This document shows positions 8,689 through 19,166 of a stretch of 64,000 nucleotides of DNA, piece after piece; position 1 is the stretch's first letter; every line of letters begins with the position of its first letter. The notes under the pieces were generated by a model that saw nothing but the letters and a program-made list of their open reading frames with translations, did not search any database and was not told the DNA's origin. The stretch is from Chitinophaga sedimenti (GTDB lineage: Bacteria; Bacteroidota; Bacteroidia; Chitinophagales; Chitinophagaceae). The stretch lies in contig NZ_JAKUKA010000001.1 of NCBI RefSeq assembly GCF_023156195.1, positions 5,456,001-5,520,000 of the forward strand, written 5' to 3'. The translations under genes and the position numbers were made by a program.

Positions 8689-9952
8689 ATGGTAGATGTA
8701 TTGTTAGGTCTGCAATGGGGCGACGAGGGCAAAGGCAAAATCGTTGACTACTTCGCAGGCAAATATGACGTGATTGCCCGTTTCCAGGGTGGCCCGAACG
8801 CAGGGCATACGTTGTATGTTGAAGGCCGGAAAATTGTTCTACATACTATTCCTTCCGGAGTTTTCCATTCCAATACCATCAACCTGATCGGCAACGGCGT
8901 GGTGCTGGACCCCGTTACCTTCAAAAAAGAGTGCGAAAAAATCGCCGCTGAGGGTGTGGACCTGAAGAAAAATCTCTTTATTTCTGAGAAAACGCACATC
9001 ATTGTACCTACGCACCGCGCGCTGGACAAAGCTTCCGAGCAGGCTAAAGGCAAGGAGAAAATCGGTTCTACCCTGAAAGGTATTGGTCCTGCTTATATGG
9101 ACAAAACCGGGCGTAATGGCATCCGTGTGGGCGATGTAATGTCACCCAATTTTGAAGAATCTTACTCTAAACTGAAGGCGAAGCACCAACAATTGCTGGC
9201 GAACTACGACTTTAGCGAAGATATCAGCGAGTGGGAAAAGGAGTTTTTTGAGGCCGTAGAATTCCTGCGTACCATGAACGTGGTAAATGGAGAGTACTTC
9301 CTGAACAAACTGCTGAAAGATGGAAAGAAGGTACTGGCAGAAGGTGCACAGGGTTCGATGCTGGACGTGGACTTCGGTACCTATCCGTTCGTAACATCGT
9401 CCAATACGATCTCTGCGGGTGTTTGTACCGGTTTAGGTATTGCACCACAATGGATTAAAGAAGTAATAGGCGTAACCAAAGCATATTGTACCCGTGTAGG
9501 CAGCGGTCCGTTCCCGACAGAACTGGAAGATGCTACCGGCGGAAACACTGCGCCAGGTTGGCGGCGAGTTTGGTGCAACAACGGGCCGTCCCCGCCGCTG
9601 TGGCTGGATTGACCTGGTAGCACTGAACTATACCTGCATGCTGAGCGGCGTTACCGAACTGGTAATGACCAAAAGCGATGTACTGGATGCGTTCGACGAA
9701 ATTGAAGCTTGCGTGGCTTATGGCATCGACGGCAAGGAAACAAAAGAACTGCCTTTCCAGCTTAATGGTCTGGCAATCAATCCTGTGTTGAAGAAGTTCC
9801 AGGGCTGGAGCAGCAAAACAGCAGATAGCAAAACTTATAGCGAATTGCCGAAAGAAATGAAAGAATTTCTGATATTCGTGGAAGAATACCTGGGTGTACC
9901 TGTAAAGTTCGTGTCTAACGGCCCTGGCAGGGATCAGATACTGGAAAAATAA
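8689..9952 (+). CDS. purA: Adenylosuccinate synthetase (one frame break)
   Basis: Joins IMP and aspartate with GTP to form adenylosuccinate, the first step from IMP to AMP. The N-terminal GLQWGDEGKGK loop holds catalytic D12, and GPNAGH gives H40. The conserved GSTLKGIGPAY, EGAQGSMLDVDFGTYPFVTSS-type and TTGRPRRCGW regions are present. The frame shifts by one base near 9538-9545 (ACCGGCGGAAAC); removing one G, or adding two bases, restores the usual TG(G)ETLRQVGGEFGATTG. About 420 residues, normal length. A stand-alone gene; purQ lies 6 kb downstream. Confidence 0.95.
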
Positions 9953-10048
9953 GTCCAAAAAAGTACGAAAAAAATAAGGGAAAAAAATTTGGCAAAAAAA
10001 AAAATTCTGTTAAAACTTTACGCTAGAAACATATAAGTTACACTCATT

Positions 10049-10498
10049 ATGAAATCAAAATCTGATAAAGAAAAAGAGACCAAGAAACCTACTTCGCCGA
10101 AGCCCGCCCCGGCAAAAAAGCTGCTGAAAAGCCGAAAAAGAAGTAGACGAGGATGAGGACGACGAGGACGATGAAGAGGAAACTCCGAAGAAGTCTGCTG
10201 CTTCCAAAAATCAGATAAATCCGCATCCAAATCACGCCGTAAAGACGATGATGATGAAGATGGAGATGATGAAGAGGAAAGTGATGATTTAGGTGATGAC
10301 GAAGATGATTCCTGGGGTAAGGCCGATGACGATGATTATGATCCGGACTTTGAGGAATTTGACATGCCAAAGGCAAAGGCGAAGCGTGGCCGCCCAAGTA
10401 CTAAAAAGGGTGACGACGATGATGATTTAGGTATTGACGACGAGTTTAAAGACATGTTCAACGATCGTTACGACGACGATGACGACGATGATTTTTAA
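10049..10498 (+). CDS. Very acidic, Lys/Asp-rich protein with AT-hook-like motif (three frame breaks)
   Basis: About 150 residues of low complexity. A Lys/Pro/Ala-rich start (MKSKSDKEKETKKP) alternates with long Asp/Glu runs; near residue 113 a basic KRGRPSTKKG resembles an AT-hook DNA-binding core (RGRP), and the end is a run of Asp closing in F. The frame is lost at three A-runs (about 10108, 10143, 10206); one A at each restores a continuous protein, and three losses keep the final frame. It lies 96 bases after purA on the same strand. Function unknown; a DNA- or RNA-associated protein is possible but unproven. Confidence 0.65.
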
Positions 10499-10570
10499 TC
10501 ATTAAATAGCTAGGATATCAGGACGTTCCATAAATTTCCCGTAAACAACCTGACCGAATTTAAACGACAA

Positions 10571-11813
10571 ATGTTGAGCTGGGGTAACCGGTTCAACATT
10601 TGTTGTTTTCTGGACAGCAACGCATACCAGTTTCCCCACAGCGAGTATGAAGCCATACTGGCCGCCGGTTCCGTAGCCAGTGTAAGCTGCGAGGCCGGAG
10701 ATGCCTTTGAGACCCTGCGCGATTTTCATGAGGAACACCAGGATTGGCTGTTTGGCCACCGGCATACGACCTCAAAAATGAAACGGAAGCCCTCACTTCA
10801 GAACTCCCCGACTTTAAGAATTTCCCTGACCTGCACTTTTTGTGCCCGACATACTCATGTTCCTCCGCGACGGGGAAGTGGAAATCGGCGGGCATAATGT
10901 GAACCGGAAGTTTGCGAATTCTATCTATGAAGACCTGTTGGAACTCGGCCCTGAAAAGGACGGCAAGAAAGAAAAACTGCCCCCTTTACAGCTACGCGTA
11001 AACGAAAAGTATTACCCGGAGGCGGTGAAATCGATCCAGGAGCATATTGCCAAAGGCGACTGTTACGAGCTGAATTATTGTATAGAGAGCTACGCGCAGG
11101 GAATTGCCCTGAAGCCGTTGCCTCTCTTTAACCAGCTAAACGCCTTGTCGCCCGCGCCATTTGCAGCTTATTATAAGAATGAAGATCAGTACCTGCTCTG
11201 TTCCAGTCCCGAACGCTTTTTGAAAAAGAAAGGCGATCAGCTGATATCGCAGCCCATCAAAGGCACGGTAAAACGTTTGCCCGACCCGGCGGCAGATGCA
11301 GCCGCAGCGGCAGCTTTGCAGAACAGCCAGAAGGAACGTTCGGAGAACGTGATGGTGGTCGACCTCGTGCGGAACGACCTGGCGCATACGGCGCTGCAGG
11401 GTACCGTAAAGGTGGAGGAACTGTATGGTTTGTACGCATTTCCGCAGGTACATCACCCGGTATCTACGATAACGGCTACACTGGATCCAAAGTACCACTT
11501 TACCGATGCGATCCGGCATGCATTCCCGATGGGATCTATGACCGGCGCGCCTAAAGTAAGGGTGATGGAACTGATAGAGCAGTACGAAAAAACAAAGCGG
11601 GGACTGTACTCCGGCTCCGTAGGCTATATAACGCCGGAGGGTGATTTTGACCTGAACGTGGTGATCCGCAGTATTTTATACAACGCGGAGAGCCAGTACC
11701 TGAGTTTCCAGACCGGGTCGGCCATTACGGCTTACAGTGATGCGAAGAAAGAGTGGGAAGAGTGTATGCTGAAGGCCGAAGCCATGCGGAAGGTGCTGGG
11801 ATACGAGGAATAA
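10571..11813 (+). CDS. pabB: Aminodeoxychorismate synthase component I, PabB-like (two frame breaks)
   Basis: Chorismate-utilising enzyme for the 4-aminobenzoate (folate) branch; anthranilate synthase component I is the close alternative. Family motifs: GDCYELNYC, SPERFL, PIKGTVKR, ENVMVVDLVRNDL, GSMTGAPK and SGSVGYI with an ending GSAITAYSDAKKEWEE. The absence of a TrpE-type regulatory N-terminus and of a trpG partner nearby favours PabB. The frame breaks at 10759-10762 (CCGG; one inserted T restores HLAYDLKN) and at the T-run near 10848 (restores FFVPDILMF). The coding frame is open back to 10514 (TEFKRQMLSW precedes M at 10571) without an ATG, so the true start is probably upstream and hidden by another error. 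Confidence 0.87.
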
Positions 11814-11835
11814 ATTCGTCTGAAGAGATTGCGAC

Positions 11836-11867
11836 GGTGTATACAGTTGGGTATACACGTTTTTTTT
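11836..11867 (+). terminator. pabB terminator
   Basis: GTGTATAC (11837-11844) / GTATACAC (11851-11858), then eight Ts. It also closes the convergent epimerase gene region. Confidence 0.85.
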
Positions 11868-11870
11868 ATG

Positions 11871-12796
11871 CTACTTCTTAGGAAAGAGCTGCTCCATGGC
11901 CTTGTCAATAGTAGGATAGGAGAACTGGAAACCGGTCTGCTGTATTTTTTCGCTGGAGGCTTTTACGCTCTTCAACACTTCCACGCTCATTTCGCCCAGT
12001 GCTATTTTTAACGCAAAAGACGGTACGGGTAGGGGGATGAAGCTGCGGCCCTTGGCGGCATGCGCCATGGCCAGCACCAGGGTTTTATGCTTTACGGGAA
12101 AGGGAGCTACGGCATTATAGGGGCCGCTTTCCAGGTCTGTATTGACGATTGCGTTAAAGTACAGCCGCACCATGTCCTGTATATGAATCCAGCTGATATA
12201 CTGCTCGCCGCTGCCAAGAATAGTGGCGAAGCCGAACCGTAAGGGCTTGTAGAACTCTTTGAGGGCGCCGCCGTCCGGGCTTAACACGATCCCTGTCCGG
12301 AGCAGGATAACCTTTTACCGAGACTTTCGATCTGCCGCACGCTCTGTTCCCACGCCTGGCAAACCGTGCCCAGGAAATCGCCGGCGGGTGCATCGGTTTC
12401 GCGGAAGGGGCGGTCTTCGTCCTTCGTTTCGCCGTAGTAGCCGGTGGCCGAAGCGCTGATGATTGTTTTTACTTTATTGGGCTGGGTTTTCAGCAGCTGG
12501 TACAGGAAATTGCTGGCCTGCACCCGGCTGTCGATAATCTGCTTTTTATAGGTATTGGTCCACCGATGCTCGGACACGCCCGCTCCCGCCAGGTGAACAA
12601 TATGGTCGGCCTGCTGCAGCACGCCCGCTTCCAGCACGCCTGCGGCAGGGTCCCAGTGCGCATGGGAAAGATGATCATTATCTGAATAACCGGGTTTCCG
12701 TGTCAGAATCACCACCTTATAGCCCCGTTCCAGCAGCCACGCCGAGAGCGCTCTGCCTATCAGTCCCGTACCACCGGTAACCAATATTGTTTCCAT
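11871..12796 (-). CDS. TIGR01777/SDR39U1-type epimerase (YfcH-like), one frame break
   Basis: NAD(P)-dependent short-chain dehydrogenase-like protein. The Rossmann motif TGGTGLIGRAL starts at residue 7, ISASATGYYGE carries the active-site Tyr region, and the C-terminal DUF1731-type domain ends in FPKK. The substrate of this family is not established. The frame breaks near 12312 in an A-run; one A restores GKKVILLRTGIVLSPDGG. Span is one base short of 309 codons. It lies convergent to pabB and divergent from the gene at 12995. Confidence 0.9.
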
Positions 12797-12994
12797 GCCG
12801 TTGTATCTTTTTTAAATTTTAACTAAAAATACACAATAAAAGCGCAGCTTTGGAATTATACAAGTATCGATCCACGTAAATACATTTAAGAGGAATAGCC
12901 TTTGCAAAACGTAAATTTTCGTGTAGGTTTGGTTGTGGAAGAACCTGTGAAAGGTAAGGACCTATTTCCCCGTATCATAAAAACAAAACTCGCA

Positions 12995-14533
12995 ATGCGC
13001 AGCTTATTTCGTTTACAGTTGGCCGCCCTGCTGCTTTTTGCCGGCACGGCTGCGGCGCAGAAGGTCACCTATTCCGAACCGGAGAGAGATGATTACAAGA
13101 CCACGGAATTTGAGATCCTGGGTAAAATCGGGGGAAACATCCACGGTATATAAGGCTGACAAAGGCGAGTACGCCATTTCGGTGTACGATAACGGCATGC
13201 AGCTGAAAGACCGTGTTAAATATGACTTTCTTCTAAAAAACTGATTACGGTCGATTTTGTAGCCTATCAGAATAAAGCGCTGATGTTGTACCAGTTCCAG
13301 CGCAGGGACGTCGTATACAGCTTTTGTGCGAGGATCAACTCGGAAGGGCAATTCGATAAAGCGCCCATCATGATCGACAGTACGCACATCGGTAATTTAA
13401 CCAAAGAGAACAAGGTTTATTCCGTGGAAGTGTCGGAAGACAAGCAGCGGATCATGGTGTATAAAATCAACCAGGACCGGGAAGATAACCACGTGTTTTA
13501 CACATTCCTGTACGACAGTGCCTTCGCCCTGGTAAACAACAGCCGCCTGTCGCTGCCGATGGAAACGAAAAAGAGCTTCCTCAGCAACTTTAACTTAACG
13601 AACGAAGGTGATCTGCTGTTCACCAAACTGGAGCGCACAAGTAACCGGGATTACATCATCAATGGTAACTTGATCCTGAAACGCCCGACAGTAGATGCTT
13701 TTGAAGTGGTTCCTTTTGAGTTGAAGAATGCCCTGCTCGATGAAGTGAAAATGAAAATCGACAACCCGGACAAACAGGTGCTGATCACCGCCTTTTATTA
13801 TAAACAGAAGCGCGGTAACGTGGAAGGCCTGTACATTAACCGGATGGACTATGCTAACCGCCGCATGATGATGGAGAAAATGTCGCCTTTCAGCGCGGAA
13901 CTCAAAGGCAGTGCACGCGGAGAATCTTCTACTGCAGCAGCTTTTAACGACTACTTTATCCGTAAGATCGTGAATACCAGCGATAACGGCTTTTTGCTGA
14001 CCGCTGAGTCTTATTATACTTCCAGCCGCTACCAACCCTGGAACCGCTGGAACTACCTGTATGGTCCTTATGGCGGCTACGGCCCCTACGGCGGTGGATG
14101 GGGCGGCTATTCTCCCTATTATTCCCCTTATTCCAGCTACTATAATCCCCGGAGCTGGAACGATCAGCAGGGCACCCGTTACCACTATGATAACGTAGCG
14201 GTACTTTCGTACAACGCCGACGGTGAATTAAGCTGGAGCAATTTTATCAATAAGTCGCAGTTCGACGACGGCGCCGATCTGTACCTGAGTTATATGCTGG
14301 TAAACGTGGGCAGCGAGCTGCGTTTCCTGTTTAACACCCTGGACCGCAGGAATTATGTACTCACCGAAAACAGCATTGGGCCGGACGGCAAGATCAACCG
14401 GATGCCTACCCTGCGCAACTTGGACAAAGGCTTCATCTGGATGCCGCGTTACGGCAAGCAGATCGGGGCGCGTACGGTGGTGATCCCAACGATCTACAGG
14501 AATTATATTTGCTTTGCAAAAATTGAGTTTTAA
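12995..14533 (+). CDS. Exported protein of unknown function with Gly/Tyr/Pro-rich insert (two frame breaks)
   Basis: About 513 residues. A signal peptide is clear (MRSLFRLQLAALLLFAGTAAAQ). The rest looks like a beta-rich periplasmic or surface protein, many short strands with polar turns. Near residues 355-385 is a Tyr-Gly-Pro-rich stretch (YGPYGGYGPYGGGWGGY is part of it) that looks like a flexible insertion. I do not recognise a family. Frame breaks at a G-run near 13128-13133 (restores GGETSTVYKADKG) and an A-run near 13238 (restores FLLKKLITVDF). It ends 15 bases before the DUF6427-like gene, so the two probably form an operon. Confidence 0.8.
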
Positions 14534-14548
14534 TCACACCTTTGCATC

Positions 14549-15526
14549 GTGATAAAATTTTTCCGCTCGGGTAATCCACTGACAGTGTTGCTGTTGCTGG
14601 TGTATACCATCTTTATCAAGTTTTACTATATCCTGCATCCCCAAACCTACATGGCGGATGGGAGCGAGGGCATATTGTACCGGCTTATTACGGGCTGGTT
14701 TGACCGGCTGGTGGCTGGTAACGCGGTGTTTTACACCATGTTGGCCATCCTGTTACTATTTTTGCAGGCATTGCTGTTAAACCGCATTGTCAATTATCAC
14801 CGTCTCTTTTCCAAGCCTAACCACCTGCCGGCGATGTGTTACATCCTGTTCACGTCGCTATACCAGGGCTGGAACGTGTTCAGCGCAGCGCTGCTGGTCA
14901 ATACCATCATGCTCTGGATCATTTCCAGCATCACGGAATTATACAACCGTTCTTCCGCGCGCGACGTATCGTTTAACATCGGTTTTGCACTAGGTATTGC
15001 GGGATTGATTTATCCGCCCGCGGTGCTATGCTGCGCCCTGCTGTACGCCGGTTTGCTCACGATGCGCGCCTTCCGCCTGGCGGAATGGATCATTGCGTTG
15101 CTGGGGCTTATTTGTCCCGCTTACCTGTTGGGAACTTACCTTTTCCTCGCCGATAAAAATGTTTGGGAGGTATTACCCAGGCTGGGCCTGGAAATGCCTG
15201 TGATCAATGATTATAAAGTGTGGGGCGCGCTGATCGCCAGCGTATTGTTCTTTGCGCTGGGCTGGCTGCTGCTGCAGCGTACGTTTAAGAAAATGCTGAT
15301 CCAGGGCCGTAAAATATGGGCGGTTCTGGCTATTTATGTGATCATCGCCATGCTCGTACCCTTTTTCAGCCTCCATTTTTCCCCGGCCAACTGGGTGCTG
15401 GCGCTGTTGCCGCTGAGCATGTTCGCGGGTAACGTGTTCTGGTCCATCAACCATAACGGGTTGGCTAACACGGGCCATTTCATTGTGCTGGCCTATGCCA
15501 TCGTGATGCAGTATTTCAGCCATTGA
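14549..15526 (+). CDS. DUF6427-like multi-pass membrane protein
   Basis: 325 residues with about eight to ten hydrophobic helices spread over the whole length. It starts with a GTG (MIKFFRSGNPLTVLLL); the IKFFRSxNPL opening and overall layout match the DUF6427 membrane proteins of Bacteroidota as I know them. Function unknown. The frame is intact. It follows the exported protein gene at 12995 after 15 bases and is followed by about 150 bases before purQ. Confidence 0.8.
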   Translation: MIKFFRSGNPLTVLLLLVYTIFIKFYYILHPQTYMADGSEGILYRLITGWFDRLVAGNAVFYTMLAILLLFLQALLLNRIVNYHRLFSKPNHLPAMCYILFTSLYQGWNVFSAALLVNTIMLWIISSITELYNRSSARDVSFNIGFALGIAGLIYPPAVLCCALLYAGLLTMRAFRLAEWIIALLGLICPAYLLGTYLFLADKNVWEVLPRLGLEMPVINDYKVWGALIASVLFFALGWLLLQRTFKKMLIQGRKIWAVLAIYVIIAMLVPFFSLHFSPANWVLALLPLSMFAGNVFWSINHNGLANTGHFIVLAYAIVMQYFSH

Positions 15527-15616
15527 TTTGATAAATGGCGGTTGCTGTGGCCGTTCTGCCGTATTGCAAATTGTTAAAACGGGATGAATGGTGATGGAAA
15601 ATTCCTCCAATGGAAG

Positions 15617-15624
15617 TAAATTTG
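15617..15624 (+). promoter_or_regulatory. -7 box for purQ
   Basis: TAAATTTG matches TAnnTTTG, 49 bases before the purQ start. No clear -33 TTTG. Confidence 0.5.
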
Positions 15625-15673
15625 TAATCTTTTCCGAAAAGGAAGCAATTAAAACATAGAAATTAGATCAAAT

Positions 15674-16366
15674 ATGAAGTTTGGCGTAGTTACATTTCCG
15701 GGTTCCAACTGTGATCAGGACATGATTGATGCATTAAGGTACGACCTGAACCAGGAGGTAATCAACCTTTGGCACAAGGAGAAAGACCTGAGCATGTTCA
15801 GCACCCAGGACTGCATTTTGCTGCCGGGTGGTTTCTCTTACGGTGATCACCTGCGTTGCGGTGCTATTGCCAAATTCAGCCCTATCATGCAGAGCGTGGT
15901 GGAATTTGCGAATAAAGGCGGTCGTGTGATCGGCGTATGTAACGGTTTCCAGATCCTGTGCGAAGCAGGTTTGCTGCCGGGCGTATTGCTGCGTAACCAG
16001 AACCAGCAGTTCATTTGCAAAAACGTATTCCTGAAAAGCGAGAACACGACTACTGCTCTTACGAAAGACGTGACCGGTCGTCCGCTGATGATTCCCATTG
16101 CCCATGGTGAAGGTCGTTACTACGCAGACGAAGCTACGATCGAAGAGCTTTTCAAAAACAACCAGGTGATATTCCGCTATTGTGATGAGTTTGGCAACAT
16201 TATTGAACATGCTAACCCGAACGGGGCATTGCGCAATATCGCCGGCATCAGCAACAAAGGCAAAAACGTATTTGGGATGATGCCGCACCCTGAAAGAGCA
16301 GCCAGCTCAATCCTCGGTAATACCGACGGGCAGTTGATCTTCCAGAGCCTCATCAATAATAACTAG
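15674..16366 (+). CDS. purQ: Phosphoribosylformylglycinamidine synthase subunit PurQ
   Basis: Class I glutamine amidotransferase subunit of FGAM synthase in purine biosynthesis; supplies ammonia to PurL. 230 residues, frame intact. The nucleophile is C89 in GVCNGFQ, and the other triad residues are H205 and E207 in MMPHPERA. The start FGVVTFPGSNCDQD is typical. purL and purS are not in the window, so the complex is encoded elsewhere. Confidence 0.96.
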   Translation: MKFGVVTFPGSNCDQDMIDALRYDLNQEVINLWHKEKDLSMFSTQDCILLPGGFSYGDHLRCGAIAKFSPIMQSVVEFANKGGRVIGVCNGFQILCEAGLLPGVLLRNQNQQFICKNVFLKSENTTTALTKDVTGRPLMIPIAHGEGRYYADEATIEELFKNNQVIFRYCDEFGNIIEHANPNGALRNIAGISNKGKNVFGMMPHPERAASSILGNTDGQLIFQSLINNN

Positions 16367-16414
16367 ATAAACAGCAAACCAATCAAATCAACCAACCAGA
16401 AAAAAAAAGTAGCT

Positions 16415-16865
16415 ATGAAAAAATTGTTCACCGCCCTGTGCCTCTTTATCTTGCCCCTGCTGGCATCTGCACAGGAAGACAATCCGGTTAAATGGACTTT
16501 CTCCGCTAAAAAGCTGGACGCTCAAACCTATGAGCTGACCGCTAAAGCCACTATCGAAAAAGGCTGGCACCTGTACTCCCAGTTTACTGGCGAAGGTCCT
16601 GTGCCTACCGCATTTACTTTCGCTAAAAAAACCCCTGCTTACGCTGGACGGTAAAGTGAAAGAAGTGGGTAAAATGAAAACAGAATTCGATCCTAACTTT
16701 AAATCCGACATGAAGTTTTACGAATCAAACGTAAGCTTCGTACAGAAAATTAAAGTGAAAGGTAAAGCGAACGCGCAGGCAAAAGGTACCGTGGAATTCA
16801 TGGTGTGCGATGACCACCAGTGTCTGCCTCCTACCGAAGTACCGTTTACGGTTAGCCTGAAATAG
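16415..16865 (+). CDS. Exported DsbD N-terminal (alpha)-domain-like protein (one frame break)
   Basis: About 150 residues with a signal peptide (ends LLASAQ). The mature part is a single immunoglobulin-like domain similar to the N-terminal DsbD domain: KGWHLYSQ, then VEFMVCDDHQCLPP with two cysteines six apart and a closing PFTVSL. It probably exchanges disulfides with, or is a duplicate of, the DsbD alpha domain encoded by the next gene 100 bases downstream. The frame breaks at 16628-16638 in an A7C4 stretch; two bases restore NPLLTLDGKVKEVG. Confidence 0.85.
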
Positions 16866-16966
16866 TACGAATAAAATCTACTTAAAAAATAACCGGGAAC
16901 GAGTTCTGTAAAGGGACTCGTTTCTTCGTTTTATCTCTATAACAATCTGTTAAGTCTATATTCTAT

Positions 16967-18935
16967 ATGAAGTATATATTACTGCTGATAGCGAGTGTGG
17001 GGCTGTTATTCGGCCAAAGTGCGAGTGCGCAGGAGACTCATAATATTTTCCTGGTCCTACTCCGCTGAAAAGAAAGGCGAGCAGGCTTATACACTGCATC
17101 TGAAAGGCACGATCGCCCCGGGATGGAAAGTGTTTTCCAAAGCTGCCGGCGACGACTTTGTACCGGTACTGGAACTCGACAGCGCCAGCCAAACACACTG
17201 GACCGTTGAAGGTTTCACCGAGAACGGCGCCGCGAAAGCCGAGCATAACGATGTGGTTGAAATGGACATCAAGTACGGAGAATGAAGTGGAGTTTGTCAT
17301 CGAAGCGAAGAACACCAGCGAAGGACAGGCCTCCGGTGTGATCAATATCTTCGCCATCAACGGGCAGGAAATTGTTGGCCCCGAAGCGGTGCCTTTCCGT
17401 TTCAAGCTGAATGCTGATGGTACCGTGGTGGGTGATAATAACACCATTGCCGCTGTAGAAGATCCCAACCAGGACCCAACCCGCCGTCCTAACATCGACA
17501 TGAAAAACCCCGTACGCAACATTGGCGGCATCGACAACGGTCAGGGTAAAGGCCTGTTCGCTATTTTCGGACTTGGTTTCCTGGGCGGCCTGATCGCACT
17601 GATCACTCCCTGCGTATTCCCGATGATCCCGATGACGGTGACCTTCTTCACGAAGAGCGCACAGGGTAAAAAAGGCGTATTTAACGCAATGCTGTATGGC
17701 TTCTTCATTTTCGCTATCTATGTGCTGTTAAGCCTTATTTTCTACATTCCCGGCGTTAGCTCTGACCTGCTGAATAACATTTCCACCAATATTTACCTGA
17801 ACACTTTCTTCTTCGTGGTGTTCGTCATATTTGCGATATCGTTCCTTGGTTTCTTTGAAATTTCACTGCCGAGCAGCTTTGCCAGCAAAGTGGATTCCAA
17901 AGCGAACATGAGCAGCGTGGTAGGTATCTTCTTCATGGCCGTTACCCCGGCACTGGTATCGTTCTCCTGTACCGGCCCTATCTTGGGTTCCCTGCTCGTG
18001 AGCGCACTTACGACTGATGGCGGTCCCATTCAGCTGACCATGGGTATGGGTGGTTTCGGCCTGGCCCTGGCCCTGCCGTTCGCATTGTTTGCCCTGTTCC
18101 CGGGTATGATGACCAAACTGCCAAAATCCGGCGGCTGGCTCGATACCGTGAAGAAAGTACTGGGCTTCCGGAACTGGCGCTGGCTTTCAAATTTTTATCC
18201 AACGCCGACCTGGTAGGCCACTGGGGTATTCTTAAAAGAGAAATATTCTTTGGTATCTGGACACTGATCGCCCTCGGTTTTGTAGCCTACCTGTTAGGCT
18301 GGTTGAAACTGCCGCACAGCTCACCCGTTCAGAAATTCACCCCCGGCCGTATCGGCACCATCGTAGTATTGCTCGCATTTACCGGTTACTACCTGATCCC
18401 GGGCATGCTGCCGATAGATTATACCAACCGTGGCCTGATCAGTGGCTTCCCGCCGCCGCAGAGTTACAGCATTTATAACAGACATCACGGTGTAAAACCG
18501 AATGTGGTGAATAACTATGAAGAGGCATTAGCGCTGGCTAAAAAAGAAAATAAGCCCATTTTGCTGGATTACACCGGCTGGGCCTGTGTAAACTGCCGTA
18601 AAATGGAAGAGGAAGTATGGCCTGAAGCCGACATCCGCAAACTGATCGAAAAGGAATACATCCTGGTGTCGCTGTACGTGGATGACAGCAAGGGGCTGAA
18701 AGAAGACCAGTTCTTTGCCTACAAAACCAAAGACGGGCAGAAGGATGTGAAAACCGTAGGTGGCAAATATGCCAGGATGCAAGTGGTAAACTTCGAGAAC
18801 CAATCGCAACCGATGTATGCGGTGATTAGTCCGGACGAGAAGCTGATGACGCTCCCGGTAGCTTATACGCCTAATGTGAAAGAGTATCTGAACTGGCTGC
18901 AGGCTGGTGTGGATGCCTTCAAAACAGGCAAGTAA
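16967..18935 (+). CDS. dsbD: Thiol:disulfide interchange protein DsbD (three frame breaks)
   Basis: Moves reducing equivalents from cytoplasmic thioredoxin to the periplasm. Order: signal peptide, periplasmic Ig-like alpha domain, a membrane domain with the TPCVFPMIPMTV motif in its first helix and CTGP later, then a C-terminal thioredoxin-like domain with GWACVNCRKME. Length about 655 residues. The alpha domain lacks the cysteine pair seen in the preceding gene product, which may supply that function. Frame breaks near 17040 (HNI/FSWSYS), 17275 (YGENEVEF) and 18168-18171 (CCGG; one T restores GFLELALAFKFLSNADL). It ends with a strong terminator just before tRNA-Ala. Confidence 0.93.
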
Positions 18936-18945
18936 CGATAACGCG

Positions 18946-18980
18946 AAAAGCCGGATGAAAAAAACATCCGGCTTTTTTTT
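18946..18980 (+). terminator. dsbD terminator
   Basis: Twelve-base stem AAAAGCCGGATG (18946-18957) / CATCCGGCTTTT (18965-18976), then more Ts. Its T-run overlaps the -33 box of the tRNA-Ala promoter. Confidence 0.92.
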
Positions 18981-19007
18981 GTAATTCCGAAAAAGCAGCT
19001 ACATTTG
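18978..19007 (+). promoter_or_regulatory. Promoter of tRNA-Ala
   Basis: TTTG (18978-18981), 18-base spacer, TACATTTG (19000-19007): an exact match to TTTG / TAnnTTTG. The mature tRNA begins 15 bases further on. Confidence 0.85.
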
Positions 19008-19021
19008 CAACCTCGAATGAC

Positions 19022-19094
<73 letters not shown>

Positions 19095-19098
19095 CAAG

Positions 19099-19130
19099 AA
19101 AAAGCCGGATCATTTGATCCGGCTTTTTTC
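19099..19130 (+). terminator. tRNA-Ala terminator
   Basis: Thirteen-base stem AAAAAGCCGGATC (19099-19111) / GATCCGGCTTTTT (19116-19128) with loop ATTT. It also serves the convergent GH43 gene. Confidence 0.92.
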
Positions 19131-19166
19131 ATTTTATCAACTTGAAGGTTGCGGGCAATACACCTG

